A stretch of 64,000 nt of DNA from Ampullaceana balthica (Eukaryota; Mollusca; Gastropoda; Lymnaeidae): contig CALYLW010000015.1 in NCBI GenBank assembly GCA_944989445.1, forward strand, positions 3,760,106-3,824,105. Reading direction: 5' to 3'. The position numbers and the translations under genes were made by a program. The notes under the pieces are model-generated. The model worked only from the letters and a program-made list of their open reading frames with translations, ran no database searches and was not told the DNA's origin. Below are positions 10,695 to 22,862 of this stretch, piece after piece (position 1 is the first letter of the stretch; each line of letters starts with the position of its first letter).

Positions 10695-13600
10695 CACCCA
10701 TGGTAGCATCAGGCTAGATTATGATACCCATGGTAGCATCAGGCTAGGTTATATACCCATGGTAGCATCAGGCTAGGTTATGATACCCATGGTAGCATCA
10801 GGCTAGGTTATATACCCATGGTAGCATCAGGCTAGGTTATATACCCATGGTAGCATCAGGCTAGATTATGATACCCATGGTAGCATCAGGCTAGATTATG
10901 ATACCCATGGTAGCATCAGGCTAGGTTATGATACCCTATGGTAGCATCAGGCTAGGTTATATACCCATGGTAGCATCAGGCTAGGTTATATACCCATGGT
11001 AGCATCAGGCTAGGTTATATACCCATGGTAGCATCAGGCTAGGTTATATACCCATGGTAGCATCAGACTAGGTTATATACCCATGGTAGCATCAGGCTAG
11101 GTTATATACCCATGGTAGCATCAGGCTAGGTTATATACCCATGGTAGCATCAGGCTAGGTTATGATACCCATGGTAGCATCAGGCTAGGTTATATACCCA
11201 TGGTAGCATCAGGCTAGATTATGATACCCATGGTAGCATCAGGCTAGGTTATATACCCATGGTAGCATCAGGCTAGGTTATATACCCATGGTAGCATCAG
11301 GCTAGATTATGATACCCATGGTAGCATCAGGCTAGATTATGATACCCATGGTAGCATCAGGCTAGGTTATATACCCATGGTAGCATCAGGCTAGATTATG
11401 ATACCCATGGTAGCATCAGGCTAGATTATGATACCCATGGTAGCATCAGGCTAGTTATATACCCATGGTAGCATCAGGCTAGGTTATATACCCATGGTAG
11501 CATCAGACTAGATTATGATACCCATGGTAGCATCAGGCTAGATTATGATACCCATGGTAGCATCAGGCTAAGTTATATACCCATGGTAGCATCAGGCTAG
11601 GTTATGATACCCATGGTAGCATCAGGCTAGATTATGATACCCATGGTAGCATCAGGCTAGATTATGATACCCATGGTAGCATCAGGCTAGAATATGATAC
11701 CCATGGTAGCATCAGGCGAAGTTATATACCCATCGTAGCATCAGGCTAGGTTATATACCCATGGTAGCATCAGACTAGATTATGATACCCATGGTATCAT
11801 CAGGCTAGATTATGATACCCATGGTAGCATCAGGCTAGATTATGATACCCATGGTAGCATCAGGCTAGATTATGATACCCATGGTAGCATCAGGCTACAT
11901 TATGATACCCATGGTAGCATCAGGCTAGGTTATATACCGATGGTAGAATCAGGCTAGGTTATATACCCATGGTAGCATCAGGCTAGATTATGATACCCAT
12001 GGTAGCATCAGGCTAGGTTATATACCCATGGTAGCATCAGGCTAGGTTATATACCCATGGTAGCATCAGGCTAGATTATGATACTCATGGTAGCATCAGG
12101 CTAGGTTATATACCCATGATAGCATCAGGCTAGATTATGATACCCATGGTAGCATCAGGCTAGATTATATACCCATGGTAGCATCAGGCTAGGTTATATA
12201 CCCATGGTAACATCAGGCTAGATTATGATACCCATGGTAGCATCAGGCTAGATTATATACCCATGGTAGCATCAGGCCTGGTTATGATACCCATGGTAGC
12301 ATCAGGCTAGATTATGATACCCATGGTAGCATCAGGCTAGATTATGATACCCATGGTAGCATCAGGCTAGATTATGATACCCATGGTAGCATCAGGCTAG
12401 GTTATATACCCATGGTAGCATCAGGCTAGATTATATACCCATGGTAGCATCAGGCTAGATTATGATACCCATGGTAGCATCAGGCTAGGTTAAGATACCC
12501 ATGGTAGCATCAGGCTAGGTTATATACCCATGGTAGCATCAGGCTAGGTTATATACCCATGGTAGCATCAGACTAGGTTATATACCCATGGTAGCATCAG
12601 GCTAGGTTATATACCCATGGTAGCATCAGGCTAGGTTATATACCCATGGTAGCATCAGGCTAGGTTATGATACCCATGGTAGCATCAGGCTAGGTTATAT
12701 ACCCATGGTAGCATCAGGCTAGGTTATGATACCCATGGTAGCATCAGGCTAGGTTATATACCCATGGTAGCATCAGGCTAGGTTATATACCCATGGTAGC
12801 ATCAGGCTAGATTATGATACCCATGGTAGCATCAGGCTAGATTATGATACCCATGGTAGCATCAGGCTAGGTTATATACCCATGGTAGCATCAGACTAGA
12901 TTATGATACCCATGGTAGCATCAGGCTAGATTATGATACCCATGGTAGCATCAGGCTAAGTTATATACCCATCGTAGCATCAGGCTAGGTTATATACCCA
13001 TGGTAGCATCAGACTAGATTATGATACCCATGGTAGCATCAGGCTAGATTATGATACCCATGGTAGCATCAGGCTAAGTTATATACCCATGGTAGCATCA
13101 GGCTAGGTTATGATACCCATGGTAGCATCAGGCTAGATTATGATACCCATGGTAGCATCAGGCTAGATTATGATACCCATGGTAGCATCAGGCTAGAATA
13201 TGATACCCATGGTAGCATCAGGCGAAGTTATATACCCATCGTAGCATCAGGCTAGGTTATATACCCATGGTAGCATCAGACTAGATTATGATACCCATGG
13301 TATCATCAGGCTAGATTATGATACCCATGGTAGCATCAGGCTAGATTATGATACCCATGGTAGCATCAGGCTAGATTATGATACCCATGGTAGCATCAGG
13401 CTAGATTATGATACCCATGGTAGCATCAGGCTAGGTTATATACCGATGGTAGAATCAGGCTGGTTATATACCCATGGTAGCATCAGGCTAGATTATGATA
13501 CCCATGGTAGCATCAGGCTAGGTTATATACCCATGGTAGCATCAGGCTAGGTTATATACCCATGGTAGCATCAGGCTAGATTATGATACCCATGGTAGCA

Positions 13601-14770
13601 TCAGGCTAGGTTATATACCCATGATAGCATCAGGCTAGATTATGATACCCATGGTAGCATCAGGCTAGATTATATACCCATGGTAGCATCAGGCTAGGTT
13701 ATATACCCATGGTAGCATCAGGCTAGATTATGATACCCATGGTAGCATCAGGCTAGATTATATACCCATGGTAGCATCAGGCCTGGTTATGATACCCATG
13801 GTAGCATCAGGCTAGATTATGATACCCATGGTAGCATCAGGCTAGATTATGATACCCATGGTAGCATCAGGCTAGATTATGATACCCATGGTAGCATCAG
13901 GCTAGGTTATATACCCATGGTAGCATCAGGCTAGATTATATACCCATGGTAGCATCAGGCTAGATTATGATACCCATGGTAGCATCAGGCTAGGTTAAGA
14001 TACCCATGGTAGCATCAGGCTAGGTTATGATACCCATGGTAGCATCAGGCTAGGTTATATACCCATGGTAGCATCAGGCTAGGTTATGATACCCATGGTA
14101 GCATCAGGCTAGGTTATGATACCCATGGTAGCATCAGGCTAGATTATGATACCCATGGTAGCATCAGGCTAGGTTATATACCCATGGTAGCATCAGGCTA
14201 GATTATGATACCCATGGTAGCATCAGGCTAGGTTATATACCCATGGTAGCATCAGGCTAGGTTATGATACCCATGGTAGCATCAGGCTAGGTTATATACC
14301 CATGGTAGCATCAGGCTAGGTTTATATACCCATGGTAGCATCAGGCTTTTGTTATATACCCATGGTAGCATCAGGCTAGATTATGATACCCATGGTAGCA
14401 TCAGGCTAGATTATGATACCCATGGTAGCATCAGGCTAGATTATATACCCATGGTAGCATCAGGCTAGATTATGATACCCATGGTAGCATCAGGCTAGAT
14501 TATGATACCCATGGTAGCATCAGGCTAGATTATGATACCCATGGTAGCATCAGGCTAGGTTATATACCCATGGTAGCATCAGGCTAGATTATATACCCAT
14601 GGTAGCATCAGGCTAGGTTATATACCCATGGTAGCATCAGGCTAGGTTATATACCCATGGTAGCATCAGGCTAGATTATGATACCCATGGTAGCATCAGA
14701 CTAGATTATGATATCCATGGTAGCATCAGGCTAGGTTATATACCCATGGTAGCATCAGGCTATGTTATGA
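10695..14770. repeat. 29/30-bp minisatellite, about 138 copies, with 1.5-kb higher-order repeat
   Basis: The monomer contains acccatggtagcatcaggct and ends either aggttatat (29 bp) or agattatgat (30 bp). Rare variants mark a duplicated block: catcgtagc at 11731 and 13237, taccgatggtagaatc at about 11935 and 13441, ggcctgg at 12275 and 13780, and ttaagat at 12490 and 13995. The offset is 1505-1506 bp throughout. At least about 1 kb has therefore been copied as a block inside the array. Confidence 0.97.
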
Positions 14771-15128
14771 ATGAAGCCAGACAGTACGATGGGCTTTTGA
14801 AAGGTATCGCGTTACGCTTGTTTAATGGGTGGGGGGGGGTGGTTGAGATGTTTACTTTATCTATAAAGATTTGTATTTGTATGCATCTATTTACTTCACT
14901 TCCAAACAAGTATACTTCGTTATACATTACGTAGCAAGTGTTCAAAAGAAATACGTTTAAAAGATGAAATCATCAGATAATAATTTGATTTTTCAGTCCT
15001 GGAAAAAGGAAAAAACCTTTCAATATTTGTCTGTGGTATATTAACTCTTAGTCACCTCCGCATTTTGTACATTGTTACCGCTTAACCGATCGTTTACTTA
15101 TGGCATGCTGAACTAAGGACAGCAACTT
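14771..15128. other. Unique spacer
   Basis: Contains a G run (14829-14841) and AT-rich DNA. No gene or RNA recognised. Confidence 0.4.
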
Positions 15129-17209
15129 TTGAACGATATGAGTAAGTTCAATGATATGCGTGAGTTGAATGATAGGAGTGAGTTGAATGATACGCGTGAG
15201 TTGAATGATATGAGTGAGTTGAATGATATAAGTGAGTTGAATGATATAAGTGAGTTGAATGATATTAGTGAGTTAATGACGAGTGAGTTGAATGATATGA
15301 GTGAGTTGAATGATATAAGTGAGTTGAATGATATAAGTGAGTTGAATGATATAAGTGAGTTGAATGATATTAGTGAGTTAATGACGAGTGAGTTGAATGA
15401 TATAAGTGAGTTGAATGATATAAGTGAGTTGAATGATATAAGTGAGTTGAATGATATAAGTGAGTTGAATGATATTAGTGAGTTAATGACGAGTGAGTTG
15501 AATGATATGAGTGAGTTGAATGATATTAGTGAGTTAATGACGAGTGAGTTGAATGATATAAGTGAGTTGAATGATATAAGTGAGTTGAATGATATAAGTG
15601 AGTTGAATGATATAAGTGAGTTGAATGATATTAGTGAGTTAATGACGAGTGAGTTGAATGATATGAGTGAGTTGAATGATATAAGTGAGTTGAATGATAT
15701 AAGTGAGTTGAATGATATAAGTGAGTTGAATGATATGAGTGAGTTGAATGATATAAGTGAGTTGAATGATATAAGTGAGTTGAATGATATAAGTGAGTTG
15801 AATGATATAAGTGAGTTGAATGATATGAGTGAGTTGAATGATATAAGTGAGTTGAATGATATAAGTGAGTTGAATGATATGAGTGAGTTGAATGATATAA
15901 GTGAGTTGAATGATATAAGTGAGTTGAATGATATAAGTGAGTTGAATGATATAAGTGAGTTGAATGATATAAGTGAGTTGAATGATATGAGTGAGTTGAA
16001 TGATATAAGTGAGTTGAATGATATAAGTGAGTTGAATGATATAAGTGAGTTGAATGATATAAGTGAGTTGAATGATATAAGTGAGTTGAATGATATAAGT
16101 GAGTTGAATGATATAAGTGAGTTGAATGATATAAGTGAGTTGAATGATATGAGTGAGTTGAATGATATAAGTGAGTTGAATGATATAAGTGAGTTGAATG
16201 ATATGAGTGAGTTGAATGATATAAGTGAGTTGAATGATATAAGTGAGTTGAATGATATGAGTGAGTTGAATGATATGAGTGAGTTGAATGATATAAGTGA
16301 GTTGAATGATATAAGTGAGTTGAATGATATAAGTGAGTTGAATGATATAAGTGAGTTGAATGATATAAGTGAGTTGAATGATATAAGTGAGTTGAATGAT
16401 ATAAGTGAGTTGAATGATATAAGTGAGTTGAATGATATAAGTGAGTTGAATGATATAAGTGAGTTGAATGATATAAGTGAGTTGAATGATATAAGTGAGT
16501 TGAATGATATAAGTGAGTTGAATGATATAAGTGAGTTGAATGATATAAGTGAGTTGAATGATATAAGTGAGTTGAATGATATAAGTGAGTTGAATGATAT
16601 AAGTGAGTTGAATGATATAAGTGAGTTGAATGATATAAGTGAGTTGAATGATATAAGTGAGTTGAATGATATAAGTGAGTTGAATGATATAAGTGAGTTG
16701 AATGATATAAGTTAGTTGAATGATATAAGTGAGTTGAATGATATGAGTGAGTTGAATGATATAAGTGAGTTGAATGATATAAGTGAGTTGAATGATATAA
16801 GTGAGTTGAATGATATAAGTGAGTTGAATGATATGAGTGAGTTGAATGATATAAGTGAGTTGAATGATATAAGTGAGTTGAATGATATAAGTGAGTTGAA
16901 TGATATAAGTGAGTTGAATGATATAAGTGAGTTGAATGATATAAGTGAGTTGAATGATATAAGTGAGTTGAATGATGTAAGTGAGTTGAATGATGTAAGT
17001 GAGTTGAATGATATGAGTTAGTTGAATGATATGAGTTAGTTGAATGATATGAGTGAGTTGAATGATATAAGTGAGTTGAATGATATGAGTTAGTTGAATG
17101 ATATGAGTGAGTTGAATGATATAAGTGAGTTGAATGATATAAGTGAGTTGAATGATATAAGTGAGTTGAATGATATAAGTGAGTTGAATGATATAAGTGA
17201 GTTGAATGA
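15129..17209. repeat. 18-bp minisatellite, about 115 copies
   Basis: The unit is gagttgaatgatataagt, with ataagt/atgagt variants. A few short gagttaatgacgagt units are present in the first 550 bp. Because 18 is a multiple of three and the unit has no stop, a frame of 528 codons of repeated SELNDI opens. It ends where one unit has gttagt for gtgagt (16712), and a further 101-codon frame follows. There is no codon-level sign of selection and no non-repeat domain, so I treat it as DNA, not a gene. Confidence 0.96.
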
Positions 17210-17652
17210 TCGGACGTGAAACAAAACCGTTTCGTAATTTTACTATGCTAACAATTTTGAGAACGTAGTGATTCGGCTGTATTTATGCTTCAAAACATTG
17301 TTCCGCTAAAAAGTTATCTAAAAATAGAACATTACTCATTGAGCTATGACGTTTTCCGGTTTTAGAAATGACAAACTCTATTGAGGACGCATGGAACAGT
17401 TTTACGTCATTTTAATTTAATAAAACAATTCTCTACGTGCATTACATTTTTTCGTACTAATTTTAAAAGATTTATGCTAATTAATATCTAGTTTCGTCCA
17501 TTTTGGGGTCAGTCTTGATTTGACTTTTCACGGTGGTCATTTAAACTTCTCCTCAGACTAACTTGCGTATTGCAATTATATACTTTTTACAGTATTAGCT
17601 AATTTAAACAGCATAAGCTGGTCTTTGGTATAACATATTTATAAAAAAAAAC
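17210..17652. other. Unique spacer
   Basis: AT-rich. A segment near 17345-17375 (tgacgttttccggt then tagaaatga) recurs at about 25022-25046, so it is part of a dispersed repeat. No gene seen. Confidence 0.4.
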
Positions 17653-18015
17653 TAGGGCTGTTAACGATTAATTTAATTTTAATCGTTAACTTTTGAAAAA
17701 TTAACGATTAATTAATCGTTAATTTCGATTAAAGTCAAACATTAAAATGTATGCTTTCATAGTGTTAGAATCATGGTAGGCAAAGTTTATTAATATTTTG
17801 AACATTCCCGTCATTCAATAGTTTAAAACCAAAATGTACATGTAATCGTCAGGAAATTTATTAATTATCGGCCGCTATGTTTTAATTAATTTTTGTATAC
17901 TTTTTTACTTCCAATAATTTGTAAGTGGTGGGTCGATCAATGGTTAAAAATAATTTAATCGTTAAATTTTTTTAACGATTAATCGATAAATTAATCGTTA
18001 ATTTCCGCATCCCTA
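17653..18015. mobile_element. hAT-like MITE, 363 bp
   Basis: The ends are TAGGGCTG on the left and CATCCCTA on the right, an 8-bp inverted repeat with one mismatch. Both subterminal regions hold several copies of TTAACGATTAAT in both orientations, like transposase-binding repeats. The flanking octamers aaaaaaac and aaaaaagt match at 6 of 8. No transposase is encoded, so movement would need one supplied from elsewhere. Confidence 0.75.
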
Positions 18016-18154
18016 AAAAAAGTTTTGCTTATAACTTTTAAAAAAGTGGTATAAATTAGAATGTAAGCATCTACTAGTTTTTCTTCGTCGTAACTTTAGT
18101 TCCTGTTTCTCTGGAAACGATCCTTACAATCATTTGAGCATAGTACATAACCTA
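18016..18154. other. Spacer between MITE and LINE
   Basis: Short unique sequence. Its right end, acataacctac, is the start of a unit of the 27-bp array that resumes beyond the LINE. Confidence 0.5.
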
Positions 18155-18164
18155 CATCTAATAT

Positions 18165-19893
18165 GTTCGTTCGTCCGTCGATACGACGAGGACCACTCTA
18201 GTCATCCGAGGGTTTGTCTGTGCGTGCGCAGATGGCTGATTAGGCCGATCCTTGCACGGAAGGTTCGGGAACAGAAGGGAAAAGGGACGAGTGTGACATC
18301 TCCTGGAGGGTTGACAGCATGGGTCTTTCGGGCTTGCCTCTTCTTTTCTGCGGCGGTGATCCAGTTTGCCTCGCATGACCCGGCACCTTCGTGGATGGAA
18401 GAGCGCCAGGTGGATCGGTCCATTGCAGCTCGTTCCCACGTGTCTGGATTGATGGCAAACGCTTTCATTGAGGCTTTTAGTGTGTCTTTGAAGCGTTTCT
18501 TTTGCCCACCGTGGGACCACTGGCCATACTGGAGCTCACCATAGAAGATTCTCTTTGGCAGTCTCTCGTCTGGCATTCGGACTACGTGCCCTGCCCAGCG
18601 AAGCTGGGTCTGCATCAGGAGGGTGAAGATGCTGGGGAGACCTGCCCTGGTCAGTACCACTGTGTCTGGAATTTTGTTCTGCCACTTTATGCCGAGAATC
18701 TTCCTGAGGCTTGTTATATGAAAGTTGTTAAGCTTTCTTGCATGGCGCTGATAAACAGTCCAAGTTTCACAAGCATATAGCAGTGTGGGGAGCACCACTG
18801 CCCTGTACACTTTCAGCTTGGTCTGGATGGTAATGTCTCTTCTGTTCCAGACATTAGGGTGCAACCTGCCGAAACGTGGAGCTCACTCTAGCAATTCTGA
18901 CGTTCACTTCGTCATCGATGGTGACATTTTGAGACAGTGTGCTGCCTAGGTATGTGAACCGGTGCACTGTGTTGAGTCTCTGGCCGTTGACAGTGATGTT
19001 GGGCTCTACGTAGGGCCTTCCAGGCGCAGGCTGATGGAGGACCTCAGTCTTCTTAGTGTTGATTGTTAGACCAAAGTTTGTGCAGGCGCTGGAGAACAGG
19101 TTTACACTGCGTTGCATGTCGGCTTCTGAGACAGCATTGAGGGCACAGTCATCAGCGAACAGCAGGTCTCTGATGATGTCTGTCATAACCTTGGTTTTTG
19201 CCTGGAGCCTCCGAAGGTTGAACAGCTTGCCATCTGTGCGGTACTTCAGGTTGACACCAACATCCTCGTCTCTGAAGGCCTCTGTCAGCATGGCGGAAAA
19301 CATGAGGCTAAACAGTGTTGGTGCCAGAACGCAGCTCTGCTTGACCCCGTTTGTGACTGGGAAAGGATCAGAAAACTGCCTGCTGTCCTGGACTCTGGCC
19401 TGCATGCCCTCATGGAATTGTTGCACCAAGACGATGAATTTCCTTGGGCAACCGTACTTGGCCATGATCTTCCACAGACCCTCTCTGCCAACAGTGTCAA
19501 AAGCCTTGGTCAGGTCGACATAGGTGGAGAACAGGTCGGAGTTCTGCTCCTGACATTTATTTTGCAGCTGCCTGGCAGCGAACACCATGTCGATGGTTCC
19601 TCGCTCTTTTCTAAATCCACACTGACTTTCAGGCAGGAGTCCTTGGTCAAGGTGGACTGTGAGGCGGTTGAGGAGGATTCTGGCAAGGATCTTTCCTGCG
19701 ATAGAAAGCAGGGATATGCCTCTGTGGTTGTCACAAGCATGTCTACTTCCTTTTCGCTTATATAGATATATGATGGTGGCATCTTTGAAGTCCTGCGGGA
19801 TCGTCTCTTGCTGCCATATTAAGAGAAACAGCTGGTGGAGCCTTTCAGTCAGGGCTGTTCCCCCCTCCTTGTAGACCTCAGCTGGTATGGCGT
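18165..19893 (-). mobile_element. 5'-truncated non-LTR retrotransposon (LINE) inside a 27-bp array
   Basis: The minus-strand element starts inside the reverse transcriptase domain and runs to a 3' end near 18165 with a short gacggacgaacgaac tail. The 10-mer CATCTAATAT occurs at 18155-18164 and again at 19894-19903, as a target-site duplication. The sequence before the left copy matches the 27-bp array unit, so the element landed in a unit of that array or its ancestor. Confidence 0.85.
18198..19893 (-). pseudogene. LINE reverse transcriptase, truncated and frameshifted
   Basis: Two minus-strand frames make up one RT. The first (about 18860-19893) opens at DAIPAEVYKEGG, just after where the usual PG motif would be. 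It carries HRGISLLSIAGKI, ESQCGFRKERGTIDMVF, motif A YVDLTKAFD (19496-19522), motif B GVKQSCVLAPTLFSLMF, motif C FADD (19148-19159) and TYLGSTLS. A frameshift near 18860 moves reading into the second frame, which contains NVWNRR, TKLKVYRAVVLPTLLYACE, RWAGHVVRMPDERLPK and a finger-like tail ending HLRTH. The catalytic aspartates are present, but the 5' half (endonuclease and ORF1) is missing and the frame is broken, so this copy is dead. I do not assign a clade firmly. Confidence 0.9.
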
Positions 19894-20122
19894 CATCTAA
19901 TATACATAGCAAATAACCTACATCTAATATACATAGCAAATAACCTACATCTAATATACATAGCAAATAATATACATCTAATATACATAGCAAATAACAT
20001 ACATCTAATATACATAGCAAATAACATACATCTAATATACATTAGCAAATAACCTACATCTAATATACATAGCAAATAAAATACATCTAATATACATAGC
20101 AAATAACCTACATCTAATATAC
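19894..20122. repeat. 27-bp minisatellite, about 8 copies, next to the LINE
   Basis: Unit cctacatctaatatacatag plus caaataa. One partial unit lies on the far side of the LINE at 18144-18164, so the array was split or seeded at the insertion. A frame runs from the array into the RT on the minus strand, but this is accidental. Confidence 0.93.
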
Positions 20123-20215
20123 ACAGGAGCCGTCCATAAATGACGTCACGCACCTGGGGGGGGGAGGGGGTCACACTTTTGTGACGATGCGTAACGAGGG
20201 GGAGGGAGGGGGGTT
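20123..20215. mobile_element. Possible transposon end fragment
   Basis: Begins ggagccgtccataaatgacg and continues with G-rich sequence and tttgtgacgatgcgtaacg. A 'GTCCATAAATGACGTCAC' start followed by G-rich DNA is familiar from dispersed invertebrate repeats. I find no clear second end; a C-rich region at 20580-20670 may be related. Confidence 0.35.
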
Positions 20216-21384
20216 GAAGAAATGTGACTTTACATCAAAAGGGTAACTTTAAATAAAACTTCCACTGAAATATGTGGTCCTTACAATTTATTTAATGACC
20301 TATTTGTTTTATTTATTTTTTTATTTTTAAAATCAGTGCTTCTTAATGTGCCGGTCGGTAAGCCATCAGACGCTGATGGGCGTAAGCTATCAAGACACGA
20401 AAATTAAATCTAATTATAATCCTTAAGTTTGAGAATCCCCAAGATAATGTATGAAATTGTTACCCTGCTTCGTTTGATGTTTACAACAAAGCATTTGTCA
20501 TGTAACCGCAGCTCCGTTTGGTTCTCTCACGGCAGGCGACTTTTTTGCCCCTTACCCCAAAATAAACAAGTTTATGTGTGCGTTACGCCCCCCCTCCCAA
20601 CCCCCAGACTCTAGGTCCTGCTCACATGACTCGGGGATTTGGGGGAGCGTCGTTAGCCCCCCCCCCTCCCCCGAAAATGCTACTGGTGAGTTTTACAAGC
20701 ATGACAAGTGTCTAAAAATGATCTGAATAGGATTATGTGTAGATATTTTAAGTCAAAACGACACGGAATATCATTTTTATTTAAAGGGGGTTGGGGAGGT
20801 AATCTATTTGATGAAATTATACGTTTTAAGTTTGATATAATTGTTCGATTGGTTTGTGGTCAAACGCCCCTGGCCATTCTAGATATAATGATAAATGAGC
20901 CCATTTAAAATTAGTCAAGTATTCATTAACTTTATTGAATGCATCACATTCTTGACATCGCAATTCGAGAGGAGCACAAAACAACTTTTCTTCTTAGCTC
21001 AGTTTTTAAGGCATTAATTTTAAATATCACAGAAAGGATACATCATACAGTCAAGTCATGTGGATTAAGATTAGGCATATTGTCACTCGTGTCAATATAA
21101 ATGAAGAAGGGTGGATTTAGGTGTCTTCGCATAGTACGTAGGTAAGAAATCTACATAGTTGTCAATTTAAAAAAAAATGCAATTTCTGGAAAGAACCGGT
21201 TCAATAATGGGCATATGTTCCAATCGTTCACGTACACATGACGTATTGTAATATATCTAGTGGATTGTAGTGGATGTTATATGTCCCAATTGAGTCTGCA
21301 TTACCAACAAGAATTCCCTTTTGACCCCAGATTAGGTTATTTACCCCTGTTCGCCGACCTCTTTCCTACGGGATGCCCGTCAGT
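20216..21384. other. Intergenic sequence, no gene seen
   Basis: Mostly AT-rich with C-rich patches at 20585-20605 and 20657-20672. Short open frames here have no recognisable domains. The last 8 bp (21377-21384) are the target duplication of the next element. Confidence 0.4.
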
Positions 21385-21941
21385 CTATGACGGATTAAGG
21401 GGGGGGGCTGAACGGGCTAAAGCCAGGGTCCCCCGATGATTTAGGGCCCCCAAACTTAGCATATTTTATAATAAATGTGGACAAATGTATACATGAATTG
21501 CTGAAAATATGATAAATTAATAAAATCTTATCCATTAAAAATGATCACTTTCTACACGATAGTCTTATTTAGTCTTAGCAGTCAAAAAACCTGATATATT
21601 AAATTGACAACCATAGTTGAGGTCTCGTAGCCGAATGAGAAGTACTAAGGGTTGTGGTGCAAGCAGTGGCGGGATCGATTCCCGGGTGAGGTGTGAATTT
21701 TTTTTTCATGCGGTTTTTTAATTTTATAAATTGTCTTTTACACTCAATTTTAGAATATCGGCAAAAATGTTATTTCTTCGAATTCGGTTATTTCATGAAT
21801 AATCATTTTGGATGAATATTTACAAGTTACAGTCAATTAGCTGCTAGCAATCATTTTATTTTTATCTAAAGGTACACTGGCTGGATAGGGCCCCAGTTTG
21901 AATTGCAGCCAGGGGCCCCGTGCAGTCTTAATCCACCCCTG
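21385..21941. mobile_element. hAT-like non-autonomous element, 557 bp
   Basis: Flanked by the octamer CCGTCAGT at 21377-21384 and 21942-21949, an exact 8-bp target duplication. The left end reads CTATGACGGATTAAG and the reverse complement of the right end CAGGGGTGGATTAAG. Both subterminal regions carry gggcccc-type blocks in inverted orientation. There is no transposase. A tRNA-like Pol III promoter segment lies inside (21620-21706). Confidence 0.8.
21620..21706 (+). other. tRNA-like segment with Pol III A and B boxes inside the hAT element
   Basis: A-box-like TAGCCGAATGAG at 21628-21639 and B-box-like GGATCGATTCC at 21672-21682 are spaced as in tRNA genes, followed by nine T residues. The T arm almost forms (GCGGG/CCCGG around ATCGATT). 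I cannot fold a full cloverleaf or name an anticodon. A SINE head or decayed tRNA carried inside the transposon is the best reading. Confidence 0.45.
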
Positions 21942-21949
21942 CCGTCAGT

Positions 21950-22862
21950 CAATTGAGGGATTTTTAAAAATATACATTTTAAAAATATTATTTTTAAATA
22001 ATTTTTTTCTAAGCAAAGACGTTAACCGTGATGATTAATAGTCAATGTTTAATTTGTATGTATTAAAATAAAATGTAATCCAAGGATGTTAACACAGTTT
22101 GTTTCCTGAAGGCCGGTTAAGCATTTTAAAAAACGCGGGTTACAACAATATTACAATGTAGACCTTCACTAAATAAATAATAAATGCTGAAATGACAATA
22201 ATGTTTCCATTTCCGTGAGCCAAGATTTAAAACTGTTCACGCATCTAGCAATAGAGTATCGCAAACTAGTTACTTAAATGCTTATAGTTTTAAGAGAAGG
22301 GTGCTTAGGAAAAGGGAGAACTGTTTTGACACGTTCAAGAGACGACGAAGCTGTAGCCATTACAGCTAATTTCTTATGAGGCTGTGTACGCGCACGCTGA
22401 CAGGGAAACCCCGATTCTGTCGTAAGTGGCTGCATCAATCAAAACATGCCTGATTTCCTTCAACTGCGGTCTTTCGGGGCCTTGGTCCCCGTTAACAGGT
22501 TACGCATCCTCACTTCCTTGCTGTTTATTTCAGAGAAATGGCGGACTTACAAAGTGTCGAGCACTAAGTCAGGGACCGATTTTTTCACTGGATCATTTTT
22601 AACGGTTACTTACCAAGTTAAAATTAAATAAATGCTGATCATTGCGAATGTTATTTTTATGTCTAAGGGAAATAAAAGAGCGCTGAGTTTATTTGTTAAA
22701 GTATTGGTCAGTTTCATAATGATTCTTGTATCTGTACACAAGTAGAAAAAATCAAATATTTGAAACACGATCGATTTCAATTGTCGCCATTAGAGAGAAA
22801 GGAATGTGTGCCTCAGGTGTTCAATTGTGGGTTGTTAATTTAAGTGTTCTATTCATTGGAAA
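21950..22862. other. Intergenic sequence, no gene seen
   Basis: AT-rich up to about 22250, more balanced to 22600. A 61-codon frame at 22446-22631 has no recognisable domain. Nothing else supported. Confidence 0.4.

Noticed and set aside
15129..17021. A repeat protein of 528 plus 101 residues (SELNDI repeats)
   Set aside because: The frame exists because an 18-bp unit has no stop. Variants change the DNA without any sign of codon-level constraint, and there is no non-repeat domain or splice context.
18854..20020. Reading the LINE frame from the ATG inside the 27-bp array
   Set aside because: The first ~43 codons are array sequence. The RT begins only at about 19893, so the fused start is accidental.
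20123..20672. A complete transposon with inverted ends between 20123 and 20672
   Set aside because: G-rich left and C-rich right regions look inverted at first, but the order of shared motifs does not agree. Only the left fragment is kept, at low confidence.
21620..21706. A functional tRNA gene
   Set aside because: Only the A and B boxes and part of the T arm fit. I could not form acceptor and anticodon stems.
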